Source: Gymnorhina tibicen
Lineage: Eukaryota > Chordata > Aves > Passeriformes > Artamidae
DNA: 64,000 nt
Direction: 5' to 3'
NCBI GenBank assembly: GCA_013399875.1
Contig: VXAZ01006807.1
Coordinates: forward strand, 1,426,001 to 1,490,000
Shown one piece after another: positions 1-11,700 of the stretch (the stretch's first letter is position 1; each line of letters begins with the position of its first letter). The position numbers and the translations under genes are program-made. The notes under the pieces were generated by a model. It saw only the letters and a program-made list of their open reading frames with translations. It was not told where the DNA came from and did no database searches.

Positions 1-3000
1 TACTCTTTCCATTGATGTAATTGTTTACATTTATTTTGCAGGTTTCAAAGTAATTATCATAGGAATATTGTTTATTAGCTGTTTTCCAATATAAGTCTAA
101 TATAGGCCAAATGATGTAGAAATTTAGGTGCTGGACACTGATGGAAAATTTAATTATTATTTTGCTGCTTAGATAACCACAATTCTCATGGTTTGATCGG
201 CCCCATAATATTATTGCAATATTTCATAGTAGTTTCAGTTTAATGTTTCTGTTTTATGCATCTAATTTATTTCTTTCATAATTGATATGAGATGTGCATA
301 TCTTCTGAAGTGCTGTGGGATGTGTAACATGAAAGGTTCTGTACAGGAACAACTGTTTTTCTTATTAGAGTGAACTGCAACACGACAGATTAAACATTCA
401 ATTAAACAGGAAATTTGCCCATGTAAAAAGCTCACAGAAAGGATCTTAACAATGTTCATTTTTATGAGGTACTAAAGTTTTTGGAATCAATTATTTTGAA
501 AGTCCATCTACTTTGCTTGCAGGTGAAATAATAACTCAGTTGTTTCAGAAAAGGGGCCAACTATTATTTACATAAAGCTCCATTGTAAAAATCTGGGTAC
601 TATTTCTTTCCAAGGTTTAAAATTCTTTGGTGAGAGAAATGAAAATACTCATAAAAGGCAACCACAGTATGTTATAAACCACCTTTATGGTTCATTATAG
701 ATTTGGTTTAATGCTGTTGGATTAACACTAAAGGTTAATGTTTGCATAAAATATGCATGATTAGTTTAATGCTCTGGAACTGTGATCAGGTTCTCTAATG
801 TTATGAAAGGGAGTGACATGATGCATGGTTAAGGCTGACACAAATAGAAGTGTGATATATTTCCAACAAAACTGGTTGAGGGTATTTTCAAAATCCTCCC
901 TTATGTGATAACACTTCAAAGCCAATCTGTACCAATGGGAGATTTTGTGTTCAGCTCTCATAATTAAACTGTTTTCTGGCTGCAGGAATTGCATGCATTT
1001 CTAATTTGCAGTGTAGGCAAAGTGCTTGGAGAATGATACATTCAGATTTTCTTCTTGCATTTTTTGAGCCTTAGATATTATGTGGAGTGTTTTTGTTTAA
1101 GCATTGATTATCTTTGTTATGCTTTATTGCCAGGAGAATGATAGTATTTCTTAGGCATTGACTTGGAAAACTCCATCTCACTGGCAGATTTCACTTATTG
1201 CTTGTGTAGAAGTGTCTGCCTAAGCTCTTCACTCACCAACAAATGATTCATAAATTTATGATTTATTTTTTCTATCTTGATCATGCCTCAGAGCTAATTA
1301 CAGTTAGGCATTCTTTCATGCTGCCAGGGAAGAACAATGTATTTAGCATGTATTTGGATAAATATCAGCCATAAATCTTGGCTAGGCCATGAACTTCTGC
1401 TGCTGTCAAGGGTCTGGAGAGCAGATAATGAGAAAAGACTATGGGCTCGCATCAGATAAGGAAACAACACACAGTAATCATCAGGACATACGGACACAGC
1501 TACAAGGACATGTACATATAAGGCATTGCTTTGTATGATCATGCATTGTATAACTCTCGGGGCAGGTTTTGTTTGGTATACCTGTGGGTATGGATATTCA
1601 ACAGAGAAGAAGTTCTAGCAAGCCTGGACTTTTGTACAACCTCTGAAAGAATCATGATTCCTATTAAAACCTATACTCACAATGATGATCTGGTAGTGAT
1701 TAAAAAAAAACTGCTACACTCCCCCTCTCTTTTTTTTTTTCTTCTGTTTGTTTGCTTTTGGAGGGTTTTGTTTGTTTGTTTAAACACAGATTATTTTGAC
1801 ATCCAATTTGTGCAACAGATAGTGTGGCCACAAGAAGATGTGGATGGAAAAAAGTGGCCATTCATGGGAGTAGTAGGGCAGGCAAGAACTTCAAAGGCCG
1901 CTGTCCCTGCTGTCATTTGTGTAGTACACAACTACAGCCTTTTGTAGGGTGGGTGTCTCCTTTCATGCTTAAAAGTGAAGAGTTTCGTGTAAATGGGGCA
2001 GCAGAGTCAGGAGTAGAACTCCTTCTTCAGGGCATTAGTTTTTTCAAACGTTTATGTGTAGGCCTAATGTGGGCATGCTTCTTTGAGCATGGCAAAAGGC
2101 TGCATACCCTGACATTATTGCCTGCCACAGGTCAGGATCCCGTTTCAGAGAACTGGGCTACCCAGTGAACTTACTTTTTAAGAAGTTGTAGGACTGACTG
2201 TCAAGGACAGAACAGTGCCCTTCACCCAGCTTTGATCTAGGAAATAATTGCAACATAATGGCTGCTTCCAAGAACCAAAAAACATCTTTATGAAGATAGC
2301 CTTATATCATTTCACGCTTGGAATTACAGCCTAGTAAATTGACATTTGGATAAGCAAAAAGCCAAAATAAACAGCCTATATCTATGGACAGGTTTTTAAT
2401 GGGCACTGCCATTGGTCTTGTTTATTCATTGTGTATTTATGTAGCCATAGTCCCTAGAGACCAAGAAATTTAAGGACTGAATATTCATGTTTCCTTTTTA
2501 CCTAGGCTTGGTTCTGTAAAAGTTCAAAATCACAAGTGCAAATTCACTGAAAATTGACCTTATGGAGATCTTGTTTTGGAGGCTCACTCATGTTCAGAAT
2601 GAGTTCTTCAACCCAGAAATTTCTAATCCATTTTGATTACCAAAATATGGAATATTGGAATCAAACATTTGTGTAACATATATTAATGGCTCTGAAATGC
2701 AGACAGCTCACAGCATATGAGCAGTCATGCATTTTTGGGAGATGAGGTAACATTCTTTTGCTAAGTGATATCAATCTTAATGTAATTAGTTTTAACAGCA
2801 TGCCCTTCATTATTTTTTTCTATTTTTACCACAGTTATCTTCATTTTCTCTACATTCAGCAATATCTCTTCATCTGTTAGACTGACAAGAACTTTCTCAA
2901 AGACAAACAATGCTAATGAACCAGAGACGTGTCTCAATCAATGTCTTTCTTTCCCCATCTTGATGGGAATCATATATAGCTGCTAATTTTGTATTAGGGT

Positions 3001-5404
3001 CCTTTTTTTTCCCTTCCTCCATTCTTGGCCTTGGAGGCATGGAAGGAAAGTGGTTTCAGCACTTATCAAATAGCTTTTTATCAGACTGACTGGGGGGCAT
3101 TCAGTGACATGGTTGATCAGTCCCAGGAGGCACAGTTTCAGCCAGAACAAGCTGACAAAGGTCGCTGAAAAACAATTCACTCAGATTATGTTGGAACACA
3201 CAAAGTCATATGGAGCTAAATCACATGTCCATAAAAGCTGGGCTACCAAGTTTAACTCTCCGTGCTCTTACATTTAAATATTGTTACATTCTGAGAACAG
3301 CAGCTGGTACGAGTCATAGGTAGGCTTGAAAATTATTCTGCAAAGAGTCACTGAACTCACATAAATTGTATTTATATGAGAATTTCATGAGCTCAGCTGT
3401 TGTTGTTGCCTGACTGCGAAGTCTTAATTAACCAATGCATCACCTTACCTGAGACAGCAATGCAAAGTACCCTGCTATTACATTCAGTACACAGTATTTC
3501 AGATTCTTAAAAGGGACAAATGAAATATGCCGGACAAGATAAAGTTTTAGGTGCTGAATCTTCTGCTGCAGTTTGACTTGGAAAAAGCTACACATTTTAC
3601 AAAAGTCTATGTTTCTCTTCCTATTGTATTAGAAATAAATAATTCATGGTAAGTTTATTATATAAAATTAAAATATTTATTACATTGATATAATGTTAAT
3701 AATTTGGTCCCTGCTTGACCTTAATTTTATTTCATGGTTTGAAGATCTCTGGTGATTCACAGAGGTCGTAAATCAAGTGTAATTTTCAAGCATGGCCCCT
3801 CTTGTCCATGCTAAACACGTCATGGTGTAGTTTCTTCATTTGCTGAATGAATTCATTGCACCCATGGAGTCGAATGACCAAAATGAGTCACAGACCTGAG
3901 GTGAGGCTGCCCCAGAGCCTGGGAGAGGTGACATGATGGAACAGTCACTAGAAAGCACAAGATCACCTCATAGGTCAATGGTAAAGCTCACATGAAATGG
4001 AAATGAAATCATGTTTACCAAGTGACCTTCAAAGTATTGTAATAACTGTTCTTTTAGTAGGGGAAAACAGTAAAAAAAAACCCCAAAACCCAAGCCCCAA
4101 AATAAATCCACAAGAAAAAAATCTTTGTTGTTATGTGTATCTTAGGCCAGCAGTAAGGAATTTAGAAGTCTCTCAAGAGTTAAAGATGTCGTAGAAATAG
4201 GAAATGTCCATTTCCAGATGGCAATAGAAGACCATTAGTAGCGTAAAAATAAATTTTGATGTTTCTTCTATTGTCTGTTTGCATGGAAAGGGAACACATT
4301 ACAGGAAGATTAGGCATTACTTTCTGCTCTATTAGTAAGCAAAGGATATATAAATCAAGATCTGCTAAGGACATAAATATTTTTTCAACCAGCACAGTAT
4401 TTTGCACTAAATAAAATCAAACCCACAAAAAATTAAAAGAATTAACTGGGGGGAACCTTGGTCTTCTCTCACTACTAGTAATTCCTAAAGTACTGAGAAA
4501 ATTTGGAAAAATGAGAGAATGTGAATTTTGTGCTAATATAAAAAGCAATTAAAGGTGTTGAGCTGAATGTTTGGAACTGGGTTTTTTGACCTAAATGTCA
4601 TGTCAAAAAAAGGGAAAAATTCATAGAAGATTTAGTAAGCAATAGTGGAATGTTGATTTAATTACTGTAATTCAACATAGTTTTGTGAAAAAGGTCATGG
4701 TGAAAAAGCTTGTTGATAAAGCTGTAAGACTTTTAATTAAGTTCTGTCTGATAAGCTGGTACAGCTATGTTAGTTCTATACAATAGCTAACAAAAATGTA
4801 TGAAATGCAATAAATATTAATGTATAATGGTCTGGATATCTGATCGACTTCTCATGTAATTATGTCATGGAGAAAAGTCTTTTCATTTTTGAAGTAATTA
4901 TCTGGAGATCTAATAAATATCTTTAATTTCAGTGTGGAAGAAATAAAACTATAGGTGATAAGATCTGGGGCTGAAAAATATTTTCAAGAAAAACAGATGT
5001 AATGAAGAATGCAAACGGTTTTGCAGATGTTTATTCACCAGCCTGGAGGATTTTAGTGCAAGAAGGGCCTAAGGTCATCTGGACTGGGATTTTAACTGTG
5101 TTTATTGGTGCTCACATGTGAATTCTGTGCTAGAGATGGTCCCTCCTGCATATGGCCAAAGGAGTCAGCAAGGTCTAGGAAATGTTTCCTCAGTGTGACA
5201 AGAGATGAGAATCGGTTTTCTTAGCAGAAGCACTTTTTGCTGCTTAAAATATCCTAGGGTGTATGACACATCTGCCTTATGTGGACTATAACAATTGTTT
5301 AGCTCATGGGTATCTCCATAGAAAATTCTGGGGTAGACCTGTGGGCATGTGCGTTTGTGCAGTAATTTTTCTTTTCTTCATTTTTGAAAAAGTGTAGGAA
5401 CAAG

Positions 5405-5485
5405 GTCAATTAGAGCCTGGACTAGGTTTACCACTAACCTTGACTAAGTCACTAGTGTCTTAATTTCCTAAATGGGTAAGAAGGG
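5405..5485 (+). repeat. Ancient MIR/L2-like relic (weak)
   Basis: The order 'ccttgactaagtcact', then 'cttaatttccta', then 'aatgggtaa' follows the core of tetrapod MIR/L2 3' ends (accttgggcaagtcact... cctcagtttcc... aaaatggg). This is judged by eye over about 60 bases. The match is gapped and old, so a profile search is needed; it may be chance. Confidence 0.4.
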
Positions 5486-7298
5486 GAAGGAAGTGAAAAG
5501 ATGAAAACAAAGTAGAAAGGCTCAAAGCTTAGTCTAAGTTATTTTTTTTTTCCCAAATGCTTGATGGTTGCTGAGAGTAAATGTTTGTACAAGCTAGAAA
5601 TGGAAACTCAGAGATCTACAAGGCTGTTGCAGTTTCCAAAAGACGACAGTCTCCAGAGTTCAGTAATGGTTGTTCAGTAGCAGGAAACCAGAGTGATCAA
5701 TGATCTCCTGAGGGTGGCCAAAAAACCAGGCCTGCTGAGCAGACTGTAACATCTTCTCAAGTTTATGTAAAACAGACATATGTTTACACTGTTGGTTGTT
5801 TTGAGATGTCTTTATTTTCCAACATATACTTTGTTCTCAGTGCTTAAATAAACAATGCTTGGTTCAGAGAAGGCTCTTTTGTTGCTGAATATCTCCAGTT
5901 GCTGACTGTCACAGGAAAGACGGTCTGGTGCCAACTCCAGCCACGGGTGATAAATAAACCAGTAGGCAAGAGAGTGTGACCCACCAGCAGGGAACCATGC
6001 AGCAGAAAAAAACACAAACAAAAGGGAAAGCACAGAGTGAAGATGCTGATAATTTAGACAGCCCTACAGTTGGGGTGAATTTTTTACAACATGCAGTTCT
6101 AAGATCCAGTGGAGAAATAGACAATATATAACTTCTATATGTAGACGGTGAATGTAGATGGAAATTACCTTATAATTGAGTATGTAGAAAGTCAGATATT
6201 TGTCAGCTTAAATAATATATGGTTTTAATGTAAGAAACCATTTTGGGGAAACTGGGCATGTATTCAGACATGGTACATCTAGATGCAGTTTTACTGTAAG
6301 TAATTTGAGCTGGTTTACATCAAATATGATTTCTAGGCCAATATCCCCAGAAATGCTGTGTGCACATAGTTGGAATCAGTTCCTAAAGTACATCAGCTGT
6401 ATTTTGTACATTTATATCTTGTAACAGAAGTGGTGGACTAACACCACGCATGTTCTTCATTTGCTGAAGAAATTAATTAATGCATTACGCTCGTGTAATA
6501 AGTTTTGATATTTTGTAGTTGTATTAAATAATTAGTCTTTTTGATGAGCCTTTTTTCCTGATGTCCTCTTTTTTTTCAACACTAATTTTGAATAAAGACA
6601 CCAGGGTCATGATTCTCAGAATGGGAGGTCAATAGCAAGTTGAAATAAAAATGAGCTTTGGGGGGAAAACAGAAAAATTAATTAGCTGGGGATGTCAGAG
6701 CCTCCTTAGCATGCAAAAAGAGTGGAATTGGTCAGTGAGAAAAAAATAATAATTGGTTTACATCATATGGACTGAAGATGCATTTAATTAGAGAAAGAAC
6801 ATCCTCTCTCATCTCTGGGGCATGCCAGGTCAGAACTTTCATTTTTCTTATATATTTCACACCTTTGTGGGTTTCTTGCAGAAACAACTGTGATTTGCCA
6901 AGAGTTTCAAGATCTGATTAAAAGGAATTATCACAAAGTGCATTGAGGGAATAAGAAGTTGCTTAAAACATACATAAAAAAAAGTTAATATTTCCATTAC
7001 AAATTTCAAGTGATTTATTAACTTTAGAAAATAAGATAGAGGTTTTGAGGGTACTGCAGTAAACATTTCTTCTTACTTTCAGGCAATCACATCAGGCTAC
7101 TTAAACCAAAAATATATCAAGTACCATTTAGCTTAGATGACTTTCTGATTAGTAACAACAGAATTTGCATTCCTAAGAAAAGCCATAAAACTACTGGAAG
7201 CTTCCATAATATTCCATTGCTACACTGTAAAGTCTGTAAGTAATAAAATATCTCATTTTCCCAGTAAAATGTGGCTTATATTTCCCCCCACAGCCACC

Positions 7299-7415
7299 AT
7301 GCAGATACTGGGGCCAAAGATGATAAGATGTGGGACAGTGGCGACAAGAAAGAACATCACCTCTCGATCACAGGACAGATTTCTGGCAAACATATTTCTG
7401 AAAAAAATTAATTAA
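7299..7415 (+). other. 38-codon ATG frame after a splice-acceptor-like tract (unproven)
   Basis: A pyrimidine tract ending in CCCCCCCACAG runs straight into CCACCATGC, which is a near-ideal vertebrate start context. The ATG opens a 38-codon frame that stops at TAA 7413-7415. The peptide is basic, with no signal peptide or known motif. I do not recognise it. It could be a chance frame or a small ORF on a non-coding transcript. Confidence 0.15.
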
Positions 7416-7623
7416 AAACAATGAAGGATGGCATTGAAATGTTTTTATGCAGTTGAATGACATCTTCAGCCATAATTCTTCAAGATGGTGTAGCAGGTTC
7501 AGTTCATAACCGGGCAGAAACACCAATTAAGTGTTGTGGTTTTGTTCGCATTTCTTACCTTCTGTGAGACAAGAATTAGGAGAAATGCAAAGCAGGCTCT
7601 AAACTTTGAAGAATGTAAAGAAG

Positions 7624-7629
7624 TTTATT
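7624..7629 (-). terminator. Polyadenylation signal AATAAA in the solo LTR
   Basis: The plus strand reads TTTATT, which is AATAAA on the minus strand, within the 3' part of the minus-oriented LTR. It supports the orientation. Confidence 0.5.
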
Positions 7630-8720
7630 AACAAAACTAAAAGAAAAAGGAATAATAAGGGTTAGAATAAACCTTCAGAACACTTCTCTTCCCCCCATCT
7701 TCCTCCCTCCTCCCAGTTACAACATAAGGACACAAATTTGGGATTATTTCAGTTACCACCTCTATAATAGTCTTTCATCAGTTCACTTAGGGAGAGGAGT
7801 CTCTTTTGCCCATGCTATGGGGCTTCTCCACAAGAAACAGTCTTCTCGTGGCTTCCAATGTCCCAGCACAACAGCCGCCCGGGGTGGTTTTCTGCTGCCA
7901 TGTGAAAGTCCCTTCCCTTGACTTACAGCTTTCCCCACAACCGTTTTCGAGGGCTCAATCTTAGGGAATAGGGCATTATTTTAAGGATGAGCTGTTCAAG
8001 AGCAAAGGTTCTCTTCATCTACCTCTGGGATCATCTTCATCTCTAGGAACAGAGGTTTTCTTCTTCCCTGGGAGCAAGGGTCTTCACTTCATCACTGCCT
8101 CTCTCTGTTCAGGCTCTCATTGGATCACAGCTACTTCAACATTTGCTTATTTCAGCACAGGCATCTTTGCTCGCGGCTGGAGTTTGAACGCTCCACCCCC
8201 CATGCTTAACATGAAATTAGAAGGGGTTCTCTGGTGTATCACAGTCCATCACCATAGCTTCACAAAAGAATTTCAGCTTTCAGGTTTAAAGCATCTCCTC
8301 TATCTCCTCCCTCTGGGCTTCAGCTCTTTCTTCTTCACTGACTTTGGTGTCACTATCATGGTGTCTATTTACGTGCCTTTGCCTTTCCCTTTCCTCTGAC
8401 CTGGGAGAGGATTGATGGCTGCAGGTTTCATCTCTTCTGGGGAACTTACAGCGTTGAAAGAGCTACTCTCACCCGGGCCTGCAGCTGGAACTTATCTGGT
8501 TGGTCACAGGGTCTTTGCCGGGCAGAGGCCGGTCTCAGTGTAAAGTTTCAGTTCATTGACCGCACCGGAGCGGGGGGGGCAGGGGAGCCATCCCTGCCCG
8601 TATGGAGCTGGGGGGGCCGTGGCCCCGGCCCCGCAGCCAGGCCCGACCAGGCCCAGCCCAGCCTGCCAAAAAGCTGTCCAAAAGCCAGAAACAAGAGAGA
8701 GTTCCTGTGCCTCCATGTGG

Positions 8721-8753
8721 TTTAAATAGGTAAATTTCGAGAAGTGTTATTGG
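8721..8753 (-). promoter_or_regulatory. CCAAT and TATA-like boxes of the solo LTR
   Basis: On the minus strand a CCAAT pentamer (plus 8749-8753) lies about 20 bases upstream of TATTTAAA (plus 8721-8728). A GC-rich stretch with long G/C runs follows downstream. This is the usual order of a retroviral U3 promoter, and here it sits unusually close to the 5' end of the LTR. Confidence 0.5.
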
Positions 8754-8798
8754 TCTAAACAACTGTCCATCAACTCAGGTTCAAACCATCACAGATGG

Positions 8799-11700
8799 AA
8801 GACAGAATAAACCAACCCTGACTACTGATCAAAGAGGAATTAAAGGAAAATACTTTTTCGTGGCTTAGATTACTGACAGCCATTTTCACTTTCAACACAG
8901 TTTTCAAGCATCATCAGACAACTTTGCAAAGTAGGTATGTGTTGCCTTTATTTTCCAGATGAACCAGTCAGGAAACAGAAATCATTTACAAAACAGGAAG
9001 GAGCCAATGATCCCACAGATGAACTGGTCAATCAGTGTGTATCCACAAAGCTCCTCTCTGTGAAGGTGACATGACTCCTGGTTCTGACTATCTTTGATAG
9101 TTATGCAGTCTTTGGGTTAGACCAGTGTGTCAGTGAAGAATATCTGTGTGAAATCAAATCCTGGCGTGGCAGTGACAATGGTCATATTGAGCCATAATGA
9201 GGACTAATGGTTCCCACCCACACTTGTTTACTTTGTTTTCTAGTTTTGGAGTGTGGTTGCATACTTAGCTGGCATTATTTGATTTCTTCTCAAATATTTA
9301 AAAGAATCATTTTGGTTAATTAAGACAACATGTTCCTAGGACACTGTGTTATATTAGGACTGGGGCACTGTGTATGTTCTCTCAGCTGTCAGTGACAGCA
9401 CAGAATACTGGGTCGTGAAGACAAAAGTACCAATTCTTTCTGCAGTCAGAAAACAGAGAAACTGCAAACATAAAGGTCTGACCTTGTGTTCCCTAGTTGG
9501 TGCTGAACCCAGCTCCATGGTTTGACTGTCTACATTCCTGCGTGGCTCAGTCCCATGCTGTCTGCCTGTGGGATGGAGTGCTGTGTTTGACATGGGGGAA
9601 ACAGCTGAACAGAGCAAATAAAAGCAAATGACAATGTGAGAAGTTGGTCAAAGTTACAGAAAGTGCCAAGTAGGAGAGATGGGTTTTGTAGGCAATGGAG
9701 TTAGGTAAGAAGCATTCAGACTCCCCAGATCACAGGGCCTTTGCAGCTTGGTGTGCCTTGCCAGCTATACATGGGTGCCATTCCTGGCACAGGGATAAAC
9801 CTGTCATTGACATCCTACAAAGCCCAGTTTAGCTTGGTGATAGTATCAGAATTAGGTATTTGGGTACAGACAGAGCAAAAGCCATGGGGAAAAGTAAAGC
9901 AGGGCAGACAATTTTTTGGGAATGGATTGTGACCAAAAAAGAGATATGGGTACCCTGTACCAAAACAATAGTACAAGAAATGCCCAGTAGATCTTAAGGG
10001 GTGCTCAGCAGGTAAGCAGTGCTGTTGAGGAACATCTGTGGGGTAGTCCTGTGCTCCACCACTGAGGTGGAGCAGGACAATAAACCAAACCTGTTGTTCT
10101 GACCCTGCCATGAGGGACAGATGTGGTTCTGTGCTCAGGAACGCCAGGGTAGTGATGCCTTGAGTGTGCACAATAATGGATTGGGCATTCCGTTCCACAA
10201 GAAATGGCAGCAGCAACCACCCACTGCTTCCCAAAGCATGAAGAGACATGGGGTGAGCAGAACTAGCTGGGGTCAGAGTTCATAGATACAACCCAAAAGT
10301 TAGGCAGGAAAGAACCTCATGTCCTACAGTATAAGAAAAAAACAAGTATGTATAGACGTGATACAATTAGAACCTTTTCTATAGATTCTTCTTCCTAGAT
10401 AAACTCATTTGCATGAAACCCTTTTTTCTTCCTCCACAGAAGATCCTTTCAGCCTCTGATTTTGTTCAAGTTAACTCAAGGTGGAGATCACATATTTCAG
10501 ATTATTAGGAGGTACAAGTTCTTGGAGCACTTATTTTCAAAGAATAATGTGTTTAAAGGCATGAGGTGTTACTGGGATACAGACTAGTCCTGAGAAGTCA
10601 GAGTCATTTCATTATTTAACTTAATCCTAGAAAGTTAAGTAAGCATACACAGTTACAGAGTTTGCAAAATAATTAACATTCATATTGTTTAAATATTATT
10701 TCCGTGGCCTTTGTGATGTCCTTTGGAAATTCCAGTCTGTTTTCAGGGTGGTGTTAAACCAAATTAAGTAATATTAAAAAATGATGGCTAATAAAATGCA
10801 AAGTGGAGGGAAATCTCACACATACACAAATACTAACAAGTGGAGAAAATGATTGTTTTGATGAAGAATAAGACCAGTAGGTGCAGGGTCCTTTACTACT
10901 CCTTTTTTCCCCCCCAATAAATAACAAGGATTTACACTGAAAATATTTCACCACATACATGAACTGGGGAAGTATTAATGTTCAGGCAGACTCTGAAAAT
11001 AGCAAAATATTCCTTGAAACTTAAGTAGCAATTCTGGAGGTGCTTGAGCCATTGGGGCTATATTCTCCATGAGCTGAGATTCTGTGTGGGTTTTTTTGAC
11101 CAGGCTAGTACTACTTAAAACATTTTCATGAACAAAGCCTGGAAAAAGCAGAAGTATGGCTTTGGGCTTCCCCTTTGTTTCTCTTAAATGACAGTTGAAT
11201 TGCAATGGAAGTTTTATTAAAAATTACATATATCCCAGTATTTTAAAATATTGCACGTCTGAAAACGGCTTTTGACTAGTTTTACACATGAAAAAGTCTG
11301 ACAAAATGAGATGTCTCGGGGAAACTTGCTGTATATTTGCAGGTTCTGAAGACATTTATGATATTTGTGGAATGTCTGTTTTTCCACACAATTTGCGAAA
11401 TGCTGTAGTTTGACTTTCCTATGCACAGAATCAAAACAGTCAAACTAAACCAAATCCTGCTGTAAGTAATCAGTTGGGTTTTTTTATCCAGCCAATGGTT
11501 TAAAATATCTTTAAACAGCTGTCACCCAGTGTGTGTAGGTACGTGATGCGTACGCCTGTAAAGGTGGCAGATAAAGGTGATGAGGAGAAGTGTGAAAGGC
11601 TGGACCTAATGACATGACTTTCACTGGTTTCCTGCGGTTTGGGATTTCATTTTCATTATATTCAATCTGGCATTTCTTAGGGTCATGTATCCCAGAAAGA

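Larger units (their letters stand above)
1..7488. other. Unique AT-rich non-coding stretch
   Basis: No recognisable gene or young repeat. Open frames here are short (at most 138 codons, at 1531-1947), lack familiar motifs and are what AT-rich DNA gives by chance. Poly-A and poly-T runs occur (for example near 1730, 4070 and 5550). A faint MIR/L2-like segment lies at 5405-5485, and a short ATG frame in a good start context lies at 7299-7415; both are described separately. Confidence 0.6.
7489..8793 (-). mobile_element. Solo LTR of an avian endogenous retrovirus, 1305 bp
   Basis: The element runs from TGTAGCAGG to CCATCACA, giving TG...CA termini, and is flanked by the direct repeat GATGG at 7484-7488 and 8794-8798. 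That is a 5-bp target-site duplication, as is common for ERVL-like integrations. Orientation is inferred as minus. Read on that strand, a CCAAT box (plus 8749-8753) is followed by a TATTTAAA box (plus 8721-8728) and a very GC-rich segment (about 8565-8660). An AATAAA signal (plus 7624-7629) lies near the 3' end. No gag, pol or env remnants and no second LTR are present, so this is a solo LTR left by recombination between two LTRs. The sequence, particularly the segment around 7532-7690, resembles an LTR family I associate with passerine genomes, but I cannot give a family name safely. Confidence 0.8.

Noticed and set aside
9815..10249. 144-codon open frame on the minus strand
   Set aside because: No recognisable domain. 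I considered an old retroviral fragment on either strand but found no motif to support it.
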